From Endozoicomonas sp965196975 (lineage in GTDB: Bacteria; Pseudomonadota; Gammaproteobacteria; Pseudomonadales; Endozoicomonadaceae): a stretch of DNA of 64,000 nucleotides. This document shows positions 44,787-54,280 of this stretch, piece after piece. The notes beneath the pieces are model-generated. The model was given only the letters and a program-made list of their open reading frames with translations, was not told where the DNA came from and ran no database searches. Made by a program: the position numbers and the translations under genes. Within the stretch, counting starts at the first letter, position 1; every line of letters begins with the position of its first letter. The stretch lies in NCBI RefSeq assembly GCF_965196975.1, contig NZ_OZ239981.1, forward strand, positions 2,294,001 through 2,358,000, read 5' to 3'.

Positions 44787-45902
44787 TAGAACTTACGCAT
44801 TGACAGCTCTGATAAAAGATGGTCTCAGCCAGTCTTTACCATCAGAGAAGCTCTTAATGAAGTCCCAAATAGCATCCTTGAGCGCATCATTCTTAACGCG
44901 ATAGATGCTACTGAGAGATTCAGATACTTTCTTGGCCTGAAGGCAGGCATACCCAAAGATAGAGGCAAAAATATGGTTCCTGACCTGCTGCTTTCCTCTC
45001 ACCTGAAAGCGCTCAATACTGCAGAGTTGTTTCAGCGCCCGGTGATACTCTTCGATCGCCCAATGGTGCAGGTGAAGTTCATTAAAGCCTACCTGTGGTG
45101 ATACCTCTGATCCAGCATGGGGTGTGTAGACGACGTAATGGCGCAGCTCGTTTTTTAGCCGCGTCCGGTACAAACGCACAGAACCAAAATTACGTAGCCA
45201 AACGGTTATTCCCTCTTCAGGAATCTCCAGGCTCTGCACTTGTTGGTAGTCACCCTTTTGGATAGAAACAGTACGGTTGCTTTTAACGGCAAACATAAAA
45301 CCCAGACCGTTGTTTTTCACAGTCTTCAGGTTTGCGGCACTGCTATACCAGGAATCCCCCGTAACAAATGCAGGTCGTAAGCCCCATACAAGTACTTCTT
45401 TCAGCATCTCGAGAAAATAATCATTTTTGGACTTTCCGTCCGCAGAGTCATAGATACGGAAATTGACAGGAAGGCTATAGCCTTTGATATCGGTGTAATA
45501 GAGCGTTATGAGATTAATGCCCTTGACGGCTTTATGATGCTTGCCCGAGTAATGATAGCCGATGAATGCCGTGTAGTTACTGTACGGCTTATCCAGCACC
45601 GTATCATCAACCGATAGCGTGCCCCCATCAAGAATCAGCCTTGCGGCTACTTCCATGAAAAGGTCATTGGGAGCAAAGTCTTCACGTTGTAGAAAACGGT
45701 TAACGCTGTGGTGTGACATATCTCCGATCTCACTAAGGCGAGTACAGGTTGCTGATTTCGGCTCACACAATAGAAACCCTGTATATTTCGGCAAATCACA
45801 CCCAGCTGTTGTAGGTCTTGTTATCTTTCTACGCACGACGACATCCGCTATTTTTTGCTGATCTAGCAATTTTTACAGCTGCCTGTCAATGCGAAAGTCC
45901 TA
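44787..45902 (-). mobile_element. IS701-like insertion sequence, copy 2
   Basis: This 1116-base copy is inverted relative to copy 1 and encodes an identical transposase. It is flanked by the 5-bp duplication TACTG (44782-44786 and 45903-45907). It ends 34 bases before the autotransporter ATG, pointing the same way, so it has displaced the native upstream region or could drive the gene by read-through. Confidence 0.92.
44793..45869 (-). CDS. IS701/ISAba11-like DDE transposase
   Basis: The 358-residue protein is identical, residue for residue, to that encoded at 27335-28411, with the same D88/D89, D172 and E273/E274 candidates. It opens at a TTG near the element's right end and stops 6 bases inside the left end. 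Full identity of two copies in a 20-kb span points to recent movement. Transcription runs toward the autotransporter. Confidence 0.9.
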   Translation of the reverse strand: MLDQQKIADVVVRRKITRPTTAGCDLPKYTGFLLCEPKSATCTRLSEIGDMSHHSVNRFLQREDFAPNDLFMEVAARLILDGGTLSVDDTVLDKPYSNYTAFIGYHYSGKHHKAVKGINLITLYYTDIKGYSLPVNFRIYDSADGKSKNDYFLEMLKEVLVWGLRPAFVTGDSWYSSAANLKTVKNNGLGFMFAVKSNRTVSIQKGDYQQVQSLEIPEEGITVWLRNFGSVRLYRTRLKNELRHYVVYTPHAGSEVSPQVGFNELHLHHWAIEEYHRALKQLCSIERFQVRGKQQVRNHIFASIFGYACLQAKKVSESLSSIYRVKNDALKDAIWDFIKSFSDGKDWLRPSFIRAVNA

Positions 45903-45990
45903 TACTGTTTTTTCGAGTATAAAGAATGATCTGATAAATCTTCAAACAATTGTTTGATCTAAGGTTATCCTGCCTCATTTATAAAGCAGA

Positions 45991-46023
45991 AAAGCCAGAA
46001 GCACTTATCGCTCTTCTGGCTTT
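45991..46023 (-). terminator. Terminator of the split symporter gene
   Basis: An 11-bp stem (AAAGCCAGAAG with CTTCTGGCTTT) closes an 11-base loop about 25 bases after the symporter stop codon. It works best in the minus direction but could serve both strands. Confidence 0.75.
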
Positions 46024-46915
46024 ATCTTTAGTTCAGATTTGGAAATATTCAGCTGTACTGAACTTCACCTGTCGCTTTCTCATTAGTTACGGAATCAACA
46101 TCAGAAATCTGGCCTTCACTCTTGGCAACAATGGTGCTGACTGCGGTATCACCCACCACATTGGTTACGGTGCAGGCGGCGTCCAGAATCCGGTCGGTGG
46201 CAATGATAATACCGAGAGCTTCAGCGGGCAGACCCAGTGTGTGCAGAAGAACACCCGTGGTTACCACTGCACCACCGGGAATACCACCGGTAGCAATCGC
46301 CAGCAGAAATGCAGTAAAGCCAAGGGTAAACAGTGCAGTGCTACCCAGTTCCACACCATAAGCGTTGGCAACAAAGATGGTAGCAACCACCATATAGATT
46401 GCCGCACCAGACATATTCATGGTGGCACCCAGTGGTACTGAGAATCCTGCGACCTTCTCAGAAACCCCCAGTTTTTCCGTCAGCGTTCTGAATGTTACCG
46501 GAATGGTCGCATTGGAACTGGCGGTGGAGAGAGAGAACATCATCTGTTCACGGGTCTGACGAATAAACTGCAGTGGACTGATACCCGTGGTAATGCCAAC
46601 AACCAAGGGGTAGAAGATAAACAGCCACACCGCCATCACCGCCAGAGCAGTCAGGACATAAGCCATCACACTGACAATACTGCCAGCATCCAGGGTTGCA
46701 CCCAGCTTGGCGGTCAGGAACAGAACACCGAGAGGCGCCATGCTCATCACCATGGTGATCAGTTTCATCATCACGCTGTTTGCCAGTGCAAAAGCATTAC
46801 TGACACTGTGTGTCTCATGGTTTTCAAGCTTCTTCACCGCGATACCGGTGACAATGGCCATAAAGAGAATCTGAAGAATATTGCCTTCAGCAAATGCCTG
46901 TACCGGATTCGTTGG

Positions 46916-48306
46916 GGGTGCTCTCTCTGAATGATTGAAACAATAGTGCTCTATTTTCACAGCTACTATGGGAACACCACTCATAATAGTTAACTGTCAT
47001 GCCCGCTTCTGTTATTTCCAGCTCTACCAAAAGCATCGTTTTGCAAATTGAAGTTTCTATAGATTCAGGCAACATGCTGAATCTTGAAGATAGTTTACAG
47101 CGTGCACTCAATGAAGCCGGGCAGCTTGGAACAAAAGAGTTATTGGGGCTATTTGAATCACCCAATAAAGAACCTATCGTCGTTAATCAGCAGAAGTGGA
47201 ACTACAAAGGAAAGGTTCTTAAGCACTATGAAACCTTATACGGTCGTATACCTTTGGAGCGCTCCGTATATCAGGGTGTCAGAGGTGGCAGTACTCTGGC
47301 AGCACTTGATCTTCGTGCCGGTATTATTGGTTCAGCTACCCCCAAATTTGCCAAGTCTATCGCCTGGAAATACAGCCAGATGCCAGCGCCTGCGGTAAAA
47401 GAAGATTTTGAGACCAACCATCAAAGGACGCTTTCAAATTCTTATATCAAGCATTTATCGGACAGAGTAGGTGCATTAATTGAAGACCAGCAAGACACTC
47501 ACTACCACCTTCCTCCACTAAAAGAGCCTGTTGAAACAATAGCCATTGGTCTGGATGGAACCTGCATGCTGCTTTGTGAAGAAGGCTGGAGGGAAGCCAT
47601 GTGTGGGACATTGAGCCTATATTCTGCAGATGGAGACAGGCTCCACACGATATATACAGCCAGTTCGCCAGAGTATGGTAAACAAAGCTTTATGAGCAAG
47701 CTCGACGAGGAGATTGCAGATCTAAAACGACTCTACCCAAATGCCACATACATCGGGGTAGCTGACGGGGCTAGAGAAAACTGGAGTTATTTGAAACAAC
47801 ATACCTCTGGGCAGATACTCGATTTTTATCATGCATCTGAATATTTAGCTGGAGCAGCGGAAGCACTGTTTCCAACCAGTAAGGCGAAGCGACACCAGTG
47901 GCTTGAAGACAGGCTACATAGTTTGAAAAACAAGCGTGGAGCAGCCAAAAAAATCCTTCAGGAAATTGAATCAGCCGAGCTCCCGAAAAAGACAATCGCA
48001 CTGACAGAGAAGCGCTACAAAGCTGTGAGCTATTTTACAAACAATCACCAGTTAATGAATTATCATCAGGCGCTTAAACGCCATTGGCCAATAGGTTCAG
48101 GAGTTACTGAAGCGGCTTGTAAGACTCTGGTAAAGCAACGATTATGTGGTTCTGGAATGAGGTGGAAAGCAACAGGAGCGGAAGTGCTTTTGACAACAAG
48201 AGCACTGATCCAGAGTAAGGGGCGCTGGGAACAACTTTGGTCTGAGTTCATGACTGGAAAGGTTGAAGCTAACCTATGAGTCAGTTATCAAATTGAGAGA
48301 GCACCC
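46916..48306 (+). mobile_element. ISKra4-like insertion sequence
   Basis: The 1391-base element ends in inverted repeats (GGGTGCTCTCTC) and is flanked by the 8-bp duplication TTCGTTGG (46908-46915 and 48307-48314). It carries a single transposase gene. It is inserted in a symporter gene. No second copy is in the window. Confidence 0.88.
46999..48279 (+). CDS. ISKra4-family transposase
   Basis: The 426-residue transposase reads IPLERSVYQGVRGGSTLAAL in its first third and IGLDGTCMLLCEEGW, then IGVADGARENW and the C-terminal GSGVTEAACKTLVKQRLCGSGMRW, which are hallmarks of the ISKra4 group. The acidic residues in LDGT, VADGARENW and GSGVTEAACK are the probable DDE catalytic set. The gene is intact and nearly fills the element. 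Confidence 0.87.
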   Translation: MPASVISSSTKSIVLQIEVSIDSGNMLNLEDSLQRALNEAGQLGTKELLGLFESPNKEPIVVNQQKWNYKGKVLKHYETLYGRIPLERSVYQGVRGGSTLAALDLRAGIIGSATPKFAKSIAWKYSQMPAPAVKEDFETNHQRTLSNSYIKHLSDRVGALIEDQQDTHYHLPPLKEPVETIAIGLDGTCMLLCEEGWREAMCGTLSLYSADGDRLHTIYTASSPEYGKQSFMSKLDEEIADLKRLYPNATYIGVADGARENWSYLKQHTSGQILDFYHASEYLAGAAEALFPTSKAKRHQWLEDRLHSLKNKRGAAKKILQEIESAELPKKTIALTEKRYKAVSYFTNNHQLMNYHQALKRHWPIGSGVTEAACKTLVKQRLCGSGMRWKATGAEVLLTTRALIQSKGRWEQLWSEFMTGKVEANL

Positions 48307-48734
48307 TTCGTTGGTACAACAGCTATTACCATATCCAGCAGGTTTGGCAGGCTGGTACGGCTTAACGTCAGGGACTCATCAGCCAGCCCCAGGTTAGCAC
48401 CGATCCCCGGTTGAACCACCATGGCCAGACCAATCGCAGCAGTAATCGCGACCACAGTATTGATCAGGTACAAACCAAAGGTTTTAAAGCCGAGACGTCC
48501 AAACTGACCAACGTCTTCCAGATTACAAACTGCATTGACGATGGAGATAAAGATCAGTGGCACTACCAGAAGTTTGATCATCCCAACAAAGATGCTGCCG
48601 CCAGCATGGAACAAACCACCCACCAGATAGGTCTGCAAAAAACCATCCGAACTGGCAAAGAGCTGAATTGCGCTACCCAGCACAAGACCAATTACCAGAG
48701 AGGCAAGAATACGGGTTGCCAGATTTTGATTCAT

Positions 48735-49098
48735 AAACTCAAGTACTCCTTCACGGGCCATCCTGAATGACCGCCTTCTTGTATTTATTGGAATCATCAG
48801 AAGAACAGAAGGCAATCTGCCCTCCTTCAGTGGAGAGCGAATCTAACCAATCCTAGACATAAGTACAAGTTCTAACATACTGACATAACAGAAAAAAAAC
48901 CTTAGAAAACATTAAATTTAAACTTTAATCCTGTTTTCAAGCGGTTGACGCCAAAAAATTCTAACAAGATTAAAATAAATACAGCGTATGATGGGGAATT
49001 GGCTTTTCTTGAGATCAAATAAAGACGAAAGATAACAATATTTCACAACACCAGCTATTTCCACCGACTATTTCAATCCTTTCAAGCAGCCCGGATTT
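48735..49098. other. AT-rich intergenic region upstream of the symporter
   Basis: This region holds the likely promoter of the symporter (minus strand) and the 3' flank of the broken orphan gene. It is visibly AT-rich, for example TTTAAACTTTAATCCTG and AAATTAAATTT-like tracts near 48900-48980. No gene, repeat or RNA element was recognised. Confidence 0.45.
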
Positions 49099-50109
49099 TC
49101 AACCTTTTAAGACTCCCAGAGCAGTGTTTAACATTACCCCTCCATGAGTCGCTTCAGCTCTACGAGAGTTTATAGCTTTCCCTAAATCCGGTTTTCTAAT
49201 TGACTCAGCAACAGCTTGAGCCTGGCGCCCCCGTCTACTCGCTGATGGAATACTTCTCGCCCCCGGATTTCTTATATCTTCTGCATGCTGTTTAATTCGC
49301 TCTTGTTTTTTTCTACCTGACGAGCCTTTTTTAGTAACATGGGAAACAACCTCGCTTGCGTCGCCCCCAGTAAATTGTTTATGCCCCCCTAGTCTGGGTT
49401 TCAGGCCACCACCATGACTATGGACACCCGCTAATTGCACGGTATTACCAATCAAATCAGCGGCATCACTAACTGTAATTGAATTATTTTTGCTTATACG
49501 CTCCTGATGTCTTTTCTGCATCTCCGCGATTGGATCCTCAATAATAGGATCTTTTAGTGGTGGCGGCTTTCTGGGAGCTGCAGAGATAATCCCATTTGTA
49601 GCAACACTCCCGATTATTCGCCAGCCAGAGAATGCCACCTCATTAGGTTGAATAGTAGGCGTTGCGGCAGGAGGCTCAAATAATGCCAGATCTTTTCGCA
49701 AGAGATCAGCCTGTTGCAAATTAGCTGGAATAGGAACAGACTCATATTCTTCAATAGCTTTCTTTACATCTTCTTTATTTTTTTATCTAGGGATTGGCGC
49801 CTGACTATCATACCAATCTCTATAGTAGCTATCAGGAGTTGGCTCTTTACCCAACCTGATGCAATAACAACAATAGTCGTCATCAAACTCATCTCGAGTC
49901 TTTTGACTATCTGTACAATAGAAACCAATCAAACTTATCCCTTTCGTTTTGGCAGAACTTCGATGAGATAAGCGTGAACCCTGAGATTCAGTATCATAAG
50001 GCTTCTGCTCTTTATTATTTGTAGGTTGCTGATCAATAACAACCTCATCGCCAGCACGAGTAGCCTGAATAGGCTCTGTCAAATACGGTGTTAAAGATTC
50101 AGGTTTCAT
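49099..50109 (-). pseudogene. Orphan gene of 336 codons broken by an in-frame TAA
   Basis: Two open frames on the minus strand, 50109-49783 (108 residues, MKPESLTPYLTEPIQ) and the one seen from the ATG at 49719 (206 residues), are in the same reading frame. Only the TAA at 49783-49785 separates them, and the frame stays open between it and the second ATG (KNKEDVKKAIEEYESVPIPA). The simplest reading is one ancestral gene with a nonsense change. The product is hydrophilic, with a cysteine cluster (YCCYC) near residue 80, a proline-rich centre and a basic RKKQERIKQH tract. I recognise no family. Two separate genes remain possible. Confidence 0.6.
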
Positions 50110-50301
50110 TCAGAGATCATTTGGTATTTATAGACAAAACAAAGGTTAGTCTATATCGAGTTTTCTACCAATACAGTAAAGAAAAAACACCACTTCACAG
50201 TTTGATAAAACAATAATCTTATAAGATGAGTTATCAATTACTAGATTAAAATTTTTATCTAGCAAAAAACTTAGTTAATGCGTTCAAACATACAATAAAA
50301 A

Positions 50302-50350
50302 AATATTCCCAGCACTTATACCCTTTAAAGGGATAAGTGCTGGGAATATT
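50302..50350 (-). terminator. Terminator of rlmKL
   Basis: A very strong hairpin, AATATTCCCAGCACTTAT with its full complement, enclosing a second palindrome (CCCTTTAAAGGG). On the minus strand it is followed by a run of T. It begins 22 bases after the rlmKL stop codon. Confidence 0.92.
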
Positions 50351-50371
50351 AATTGCCACTAAAATAAAGAG

Positions 50372-52540
50372 TTAGCGCTGAATACACCAGCATCGATGAA
50401 TACCCGGTCTACGCTGGAAGTCACGATCAATGGTAGAAACAGTAATCTCCTCAACACTGAACTTCTGCTCAAGCTCTTTCGCCAGCTGGAAACGTCGGAA
50501 GTTGTTGGAGAAGTAGAGTACCCCACCCGGTTTCAACCTGGCCATTGCCCGCTCGATCAACTCAACATGCGCTTCCTGCACATCAAATACACCCCGCATC
50601 CGCTTGGAGTTTGAGAAGGTGGGGGGATCCATAAAGATCAGGTCATATTGCCGTGTATCCTGCTTCAGCCACTGCAGGCAGTCTGCCTGTTCCAGCCGAT
50701 GCTTGCGATCCACCAGGCCATTCAGCGCCAGATTTTTCCTCGCCCATCCAAGATAGGTATTCGAAAGATCGACACTGGTAGTACTGGCCGCACCGCCCAC
50801 CGCGGCATGAACGGTTGCCGTTCCGGTATAGCAGAACAGGTTCAGGAAATCCTTACCAGCAGCTTCTCTGGCAATGCGCAGACGCATTTCCCGGTGATCC
50901 AGAAACAGTCCGGTATCCAGATAGTCCTTCAAGTTCACCAGTAAACGACTCTCTCCTTCTTTCACCTCAAGCATATCACCCGACTGCTCAAGCTTTTCGT
51001 ACTGCCGCTTTCCTGACTGTCGCTCACGGCGCTTGAAGACCACATGATTTTCCGGAATACCCAATACACCAGGAATCACTTCCAGCGCTTCCAGCAGCCG
51101 TTGGTGGGCTTTCGTCTCATCAATGCTTTTTGGTGCTGCGTATTCCTGCACATGAACCCAGTCCCTGTAGAGATCAACGGCAACGGCATATTCCGGCATG
51201 TCAGCGTCATAAAGACGATAACAGTCAATATGCTCTTTTCTGGCCCACTTACCCAACTGCTTCAGGTTTTTCCTCAAACGGTTGGCAAACATTTCACCAC
51301 CAGCTGTACTGGCCTTGAAGGTATTAACAACATTGTCCTGACGGGTCTGCTGAGAAGCTGGCTGGTCAACCTGACGCTCACGAACATCATAAAGATACAA
51401 CTTACAGGAGAGTGCGCCATTGAACAGGGTATAGCTCTTCTTCGGCCCCATCCCCAGGCTTCTGACCAGCGCCTGTGACGAGGTAAAGATGGCCGCCTGC
51501 CAGCCCGGCGTCTGCTGTTTGATTTTTTCGCCAAGGTGTTTGTAGAGATAAACGAGGCTGGCCTCATCCCCCATACGCTCACCATAAGGTGGGTTCGCGA
51601 TCACCAGACCAGACTGAATTTCCGGATCAACCTTCAGACTGGCCAGCTCCTGTTGCTTGACAGTAATCAGTTTACCCAAACCGGCACGCTGAATATTTGC
51701 CCTCGCTCTCCCGACAATTTTTGGCAGCCCCTCATAACCGACGATAGTCGTATTAATCGCAGCAAGGCCAGTCGTGCGACGTGCTCGAGCCTCCTCAAGG
51801 ACAGTCAGCCAGACTTTGGGAATATGCCCCATCCACTTATCGAAGCCAAAACGGGCCCTCAGCAACCCCGGAGCAATGTCTGCGGCCATCATGGCGCCTT
51901 CAATCAGAAAGGTTCCTGAACCACACATAGGGTCCAGCAGTGTGCTGCCCTGTTTTGCCAGTGCAGGCCAGCCAGCTCGATACAAAATCGCTGCCGCCAG
52001 GTTTTCTTTCAGAGGTGCTTCGCCTGCTTCCAGCCGATAACCGCGTTCATGTAGACTCTGGCCTGACAGGTCAATGGCCACAAAGGTATTATCACCTCTG
52101 GCATGCACATTAATTCTCAGATCCGGCTTGGCGTTATCAACGGATGGTCGCCAACCATGACGATCTCGCAGCTGATCAACAATCGCATCTTTCACAAACT
52201 GGGAGCCAAAACGGGTATGGGTGATATCTGGCGTAGAACCGTTAAAATCGACCCGAAAGCTGGAGCCCTGGTCCAGATGTTCATCCCAGTCAAAAGACTG
52301 AACACCGCGATACAGAGCATGCTTATCGGAAGAGTCCACTTCGCCTATGCGCAGCAGAATCCGGCTGGCCAGACGAGACCACAGACAAGCTTTGTATGCC
52401 AGCTCAAGGTTACCGGCAAAGCTGACTCCGGCAACGGTCTCCGCCACTTCACTGGCTCCCAGTTCCTTCAGCTCTTCTGTCAGCAGGGATTCCACTCCCT
52501 TGGGACAACTGGCAAACAGAGTCAGCATCGTTGTACTCAT
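50372..52540 (-). CDS. rlmL: 23S rRNA (guanine-2445-N2 / guanine-2069-N7) methyltransferase
   Basis: The 722-residue fused RlmKL enzyme methylates two guanines in the peptidyl-transferase region of 23S rRNA. The N-terminus is a ferredoxin-like and THUMP domain (about 1-165), followed by the RlmL methyltransferase with NPPYGERM (around residue 315), and the C-terminal RlmK domain with GTATVHAAVGGA and DPPTFSNSKRM (around 640). It is a single intact gene like the E. coli and Pseudomonas forms. It is divergent from rmf; both relate to the ribosome. Confidence 0.95.
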   Translation of the reverse strand: MSTTMLTLFASCPKGVESLLTEELKELGASEVAETVAGVSFAGNLELAYKACLWSRLASRILLRIGEVDSSDKHALYRGVQSFDWDEHLDQGSSFRVDFNGSTPDITHTRFGSQFVKDAIVDQLRDRHGWRPSVDNAKPDLRINVHARGDNTFVAIDLSGQSLHERGYRLEAGEAPLKENLAAAILYRAGWPALAKQGSTLLDPMCGSGTFLIEGAMMAADIAPGLLRARFGFDKWMGHIPKVWLTVLEEARARRTTGLAAINTTIVGYEGLPKIVGRARANIQRAGLGKLITVKQQELASLKVDPEIQSGLVIANPPYGERMGDEASLVYLYKHLGEKIKQQTPGWQAAIFTSSQALVRSLGMGPKKSYTLFNGALSCKLYLYDVRERQVDQPASQQTRQDNVVNTFKASTAGGEMFANRLRKNLKQLGKWARKEHIDCYRLYDADMPEYAVAVDLYRDWVHVQEYAAPKSIDETKAHQRLLEALEVIPGVLGIPENHVVFKRRERQSGKRQYEKLEQSGDMLEVKEGESRLLVNLKDYLDTGLFLDHREMRLRIAREAAGKDFLNLFCYTGTATVHAAVGGAASTTSVDLSNTYLGWARKNLALNGLVDRKHRLEQADCLQWLKQDTRQYDLIFMDPPTFSNSKRMRGVFDVQEAHVELIERAMARLKPGGVLYFSNNFRRFQLAKELEQKFSVEEITVSTIDRDFQRRPGIHRCWCIQR

Positions 52541-52825
52541 AACGTCATATTCCTGAAAAAGCTAAACAACAGCTTTTATTAACTAAAAATTCTCAATGTT
52601 TTCTCAACAAAAGCGTCAGATTTGGATAAAACTTAGAACATTGACTTTCCTTGGGTGAATACTTTCTTCAGTTGGCTCTTTACCCACACCGTTTTTTGGG
52701 GGACAGTTAGCACCAGTGACTAGTTACCCCCACCACTGGGTGAAGTCAGCTGTGTGGTAATTCTGAAAGAAAGCCTGAGGCGCCAGGGAGGCCGTCAATA
52801 ACCAAATCAGCAAGAGGCAGTTACC

Positions 52826-53059
52826 ATGTTGAAAAGACACAAAAGGGATAAATCAGATAGAGCCTTTAATAAAGGATACCAAGTAGGCCTGTCTGGCCGC
52901 TCCAAGGACATCTGCCCCCATCAGGAGCCAGATTTACGCCAGTCGTGGTTAAGTGGCTGGCGAGAAGGTCGCGTTGATAACTGGGAAGGAATGACGGGAA
53001 TTTCGGGGTTACACCGAATGTATAACTTCTCTCACACCTATTCAGCCGACCTGCTCTGA
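52826..53059 (+). CDS. rmf: Ribosome modulation factor
   Basis: The 77-residue basic protein reads LKRHKRDKSDRAFNKGYQVG, then LSGRSKDICP and RQSWLSGWREGRVD, the full Rmf pattern. Rmf dimerises 70S ribosomes into inactive 100S particles in stationary phase or starvation. The C-terminal 22 residues extend beyond E. coli Rmf. A ribosome binding site (AAGAGGCAG) precedes the ATG, and a terminator follows. Confidence 0.94.
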   Translation: MLKRHKRDKSDRAFNKGYQVGLSGRSKDICPHQEPDLRQSWLSGWREGRVDNWEGMTGISGLHRMYNFSHTYSADLL

Positions 53060-53071
53060 TTGCGCTGACAA

Positions 53072-53091
53072 AAAGCCCCTTCCGGGGCTTT
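53072..53091 (+). terminator. Terminator of rmf
   Basis: An 8-bp stem (AAAGCCCC with GGGGCTTT) closes a TTCC tetraloop 12 bases after the rmf stop. It may serve the converging pyrD gene too. Confidence 0.85.
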
Positions 53092-53126
53092 CAGAAATCA
53101 CCTGATTCTCTAAAATACAGCTTCTT

Positions 53127-54149
53127 TTACGATTCGACAGAATATACGGCTTCAGCCGCCTCACGAATCAACTCTGGCCCCTTGTATATAAAGCCAGAGT
53201 ATATCTGTACCAGGCTGGCTCCTGCCTTGATTTTATCCGCTGCCGTCTGTGCATCCATAATACCACCGACACCAATAATCGGCAGTTTACCAGAGAGCTC
53301 TCCAGCCAGCAGTCGAATCACTTCCGTAGACTTATCACTCAAAGGAGCTCCACTCAGACCTCCCGCTTCCTCGGCTGTCGCAAACCCGCTGACCTTATCC
53401 CGATCCAGTGTCGTATTGGTAGCAATAACGCCATCCAGTTCATAGGACACCAGCTCGGCAGCAACCGCTGCAATTTCCTCATCGGTCATATCCGGGGCAA
53501 TTTTGATGGCCAGAGGCACCTGGCGACCATGTTCTTTAGCCAGTAATGCCTGTTCTTCCTTCAGCGCTGAAAGCAGGCTTTTCAGAGCATCACCATACTG
53601 GAGCTTTCTTAACCCCGGTGTATTTGGAGAAGACAGGTTAACGGCCACATAACCGGCGTGAGGATAGACTTTACGCAGACAGGTCAGATAATCGCTATTG
53701 GCATCTTCTACCGCCGTGGTCAGGTTCTTACCAATGTTAATACCGATAATGCCTTTGTATCGGCTTTTTTGAACATTCGCGACGAGCTGATCTACCCCCA
53801 GATTATTAAACCCCATCCGGTTGATCAACGCTTCCCTCTCGGGGATACGGAACATTCTTGGCTTTGGGTTTCCTGGCTGCCCAACCGGTGTCACGGTTCC
53901 CAGCTCAAGAAAGCCAAACCCCAGACTGCCCAGGCCATCAATACACTCTCCATTCTTATCAAGCCCTGCAGCCAACCCAACCGGGTTGTTAAAGGTCAAT
54001 CCCATCACTTCCCTCGGCTTTGACGGAACCGTCGGCGAAATCAGCCGGGTCAGGCCAAGACGTTCCCCTGCACTGATCATTTCCATCGCGAAATCATGAG
54101 CAGTTTCAGCAGAGAGGCAAAACAGGGCACTTCGTGTCAATTTATACAT
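53127..54149 (-). CDS. pyrD: Dihydroorotate dehydrogenase (quinone)
   Basis: The 340-residue class 2 enzyme oxidises dihydroorotate and passes electrons to the membrane quinone pool in pyrimidine synthesis. The N-terminal helices that bind the membrane (about 1-35) are followed by NPVGLAAGLDKNGE, GFLELGTVTP, the catalytic-Ser loop VNLSSPNTPGLR, and the FMN-binding IGVGGI and SLVQIYSGFIYKGP. The gene is next to rmf, as in E. coli (pyrD and rmf-rlmKL are near each other there too). It is intact; an IS66-like element lies about 130 bases upstream. Confidence 0.95.
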   Translation of the reverse strand: MYKLTRSALFCLSAETAHDFAMEMISAGERLGLTRLISPTVPSKPREVMGLTFNNPVGLAAGLDKNGECIDGLGSLGFGFLELGTVTPVGQPGNPKPRMFRIPEREALINRMGFNNLGVDQLVANVQKSRYKGIIGINIGKNLTTAVEDANSDYLTCLRKVYPHAGYVAVNLSSPNTPGLRKLQYGDALKSLLSALKEEQALLAKEHGRQVPLAIKIAPDMTDEEIAAVAAELVSYELDGVIATNTTLDRDKVSGFATAEEAGGLSGAPLSDKSTEVIRLLAGELSGKLPIIGVGGIMDAQTAADKIKAGASLVQIYSGFIYKGPELIREAAEAVYSVES

Positions 54150-54280
54150 AGGAGTGATCGATCAGTATGCGCCAGACAAAATTCGGGGGATTATACGAAC
54201 ATTTATCCCGCTTGTCTCTAAGGATTAACGTCTAGAGCTGCCTCAGTACAGACTGACCAATCGTTATACAAATCACCAAT

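Larger units (their letters stand above)
46049..48734 (-). pseudogene. Dicarboxylate/amino-acid:cation symporter, split by an ISKra4-like element
   Basis: The N-terminal piece (48734-48307, starting MNQNLATRILASLVIGLVLG) and the C-terminal piece (46907-46049) are joined in frame once the element and one duplication are removed: 1287 bases, 429 codons with stop. The DAACS signatures are present: FVGMIKLLVVPLIFISIVNAV near residue 60, the serine-rich TASSNATIPVTFRT hairpin, and GATMNMSGAAIYM. The junction falls in VVPTNPVQAFAEGN. The substrate (glutamate, aspartate or a C4 acid, with Na+ or H+) cannot be fixed. Each half lacks parts needed for transport. The C-terminal half can open in the element (46984). 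Confidence 0.92.

Noticed and set aside
44753..44800. 16-residue N-terminal extension of the autotransporter
   Set aside because: It starts inside the insertion sequence and is a product of the insertion; the ATG at 44752 has a ribosome binding site and a signal peptide.
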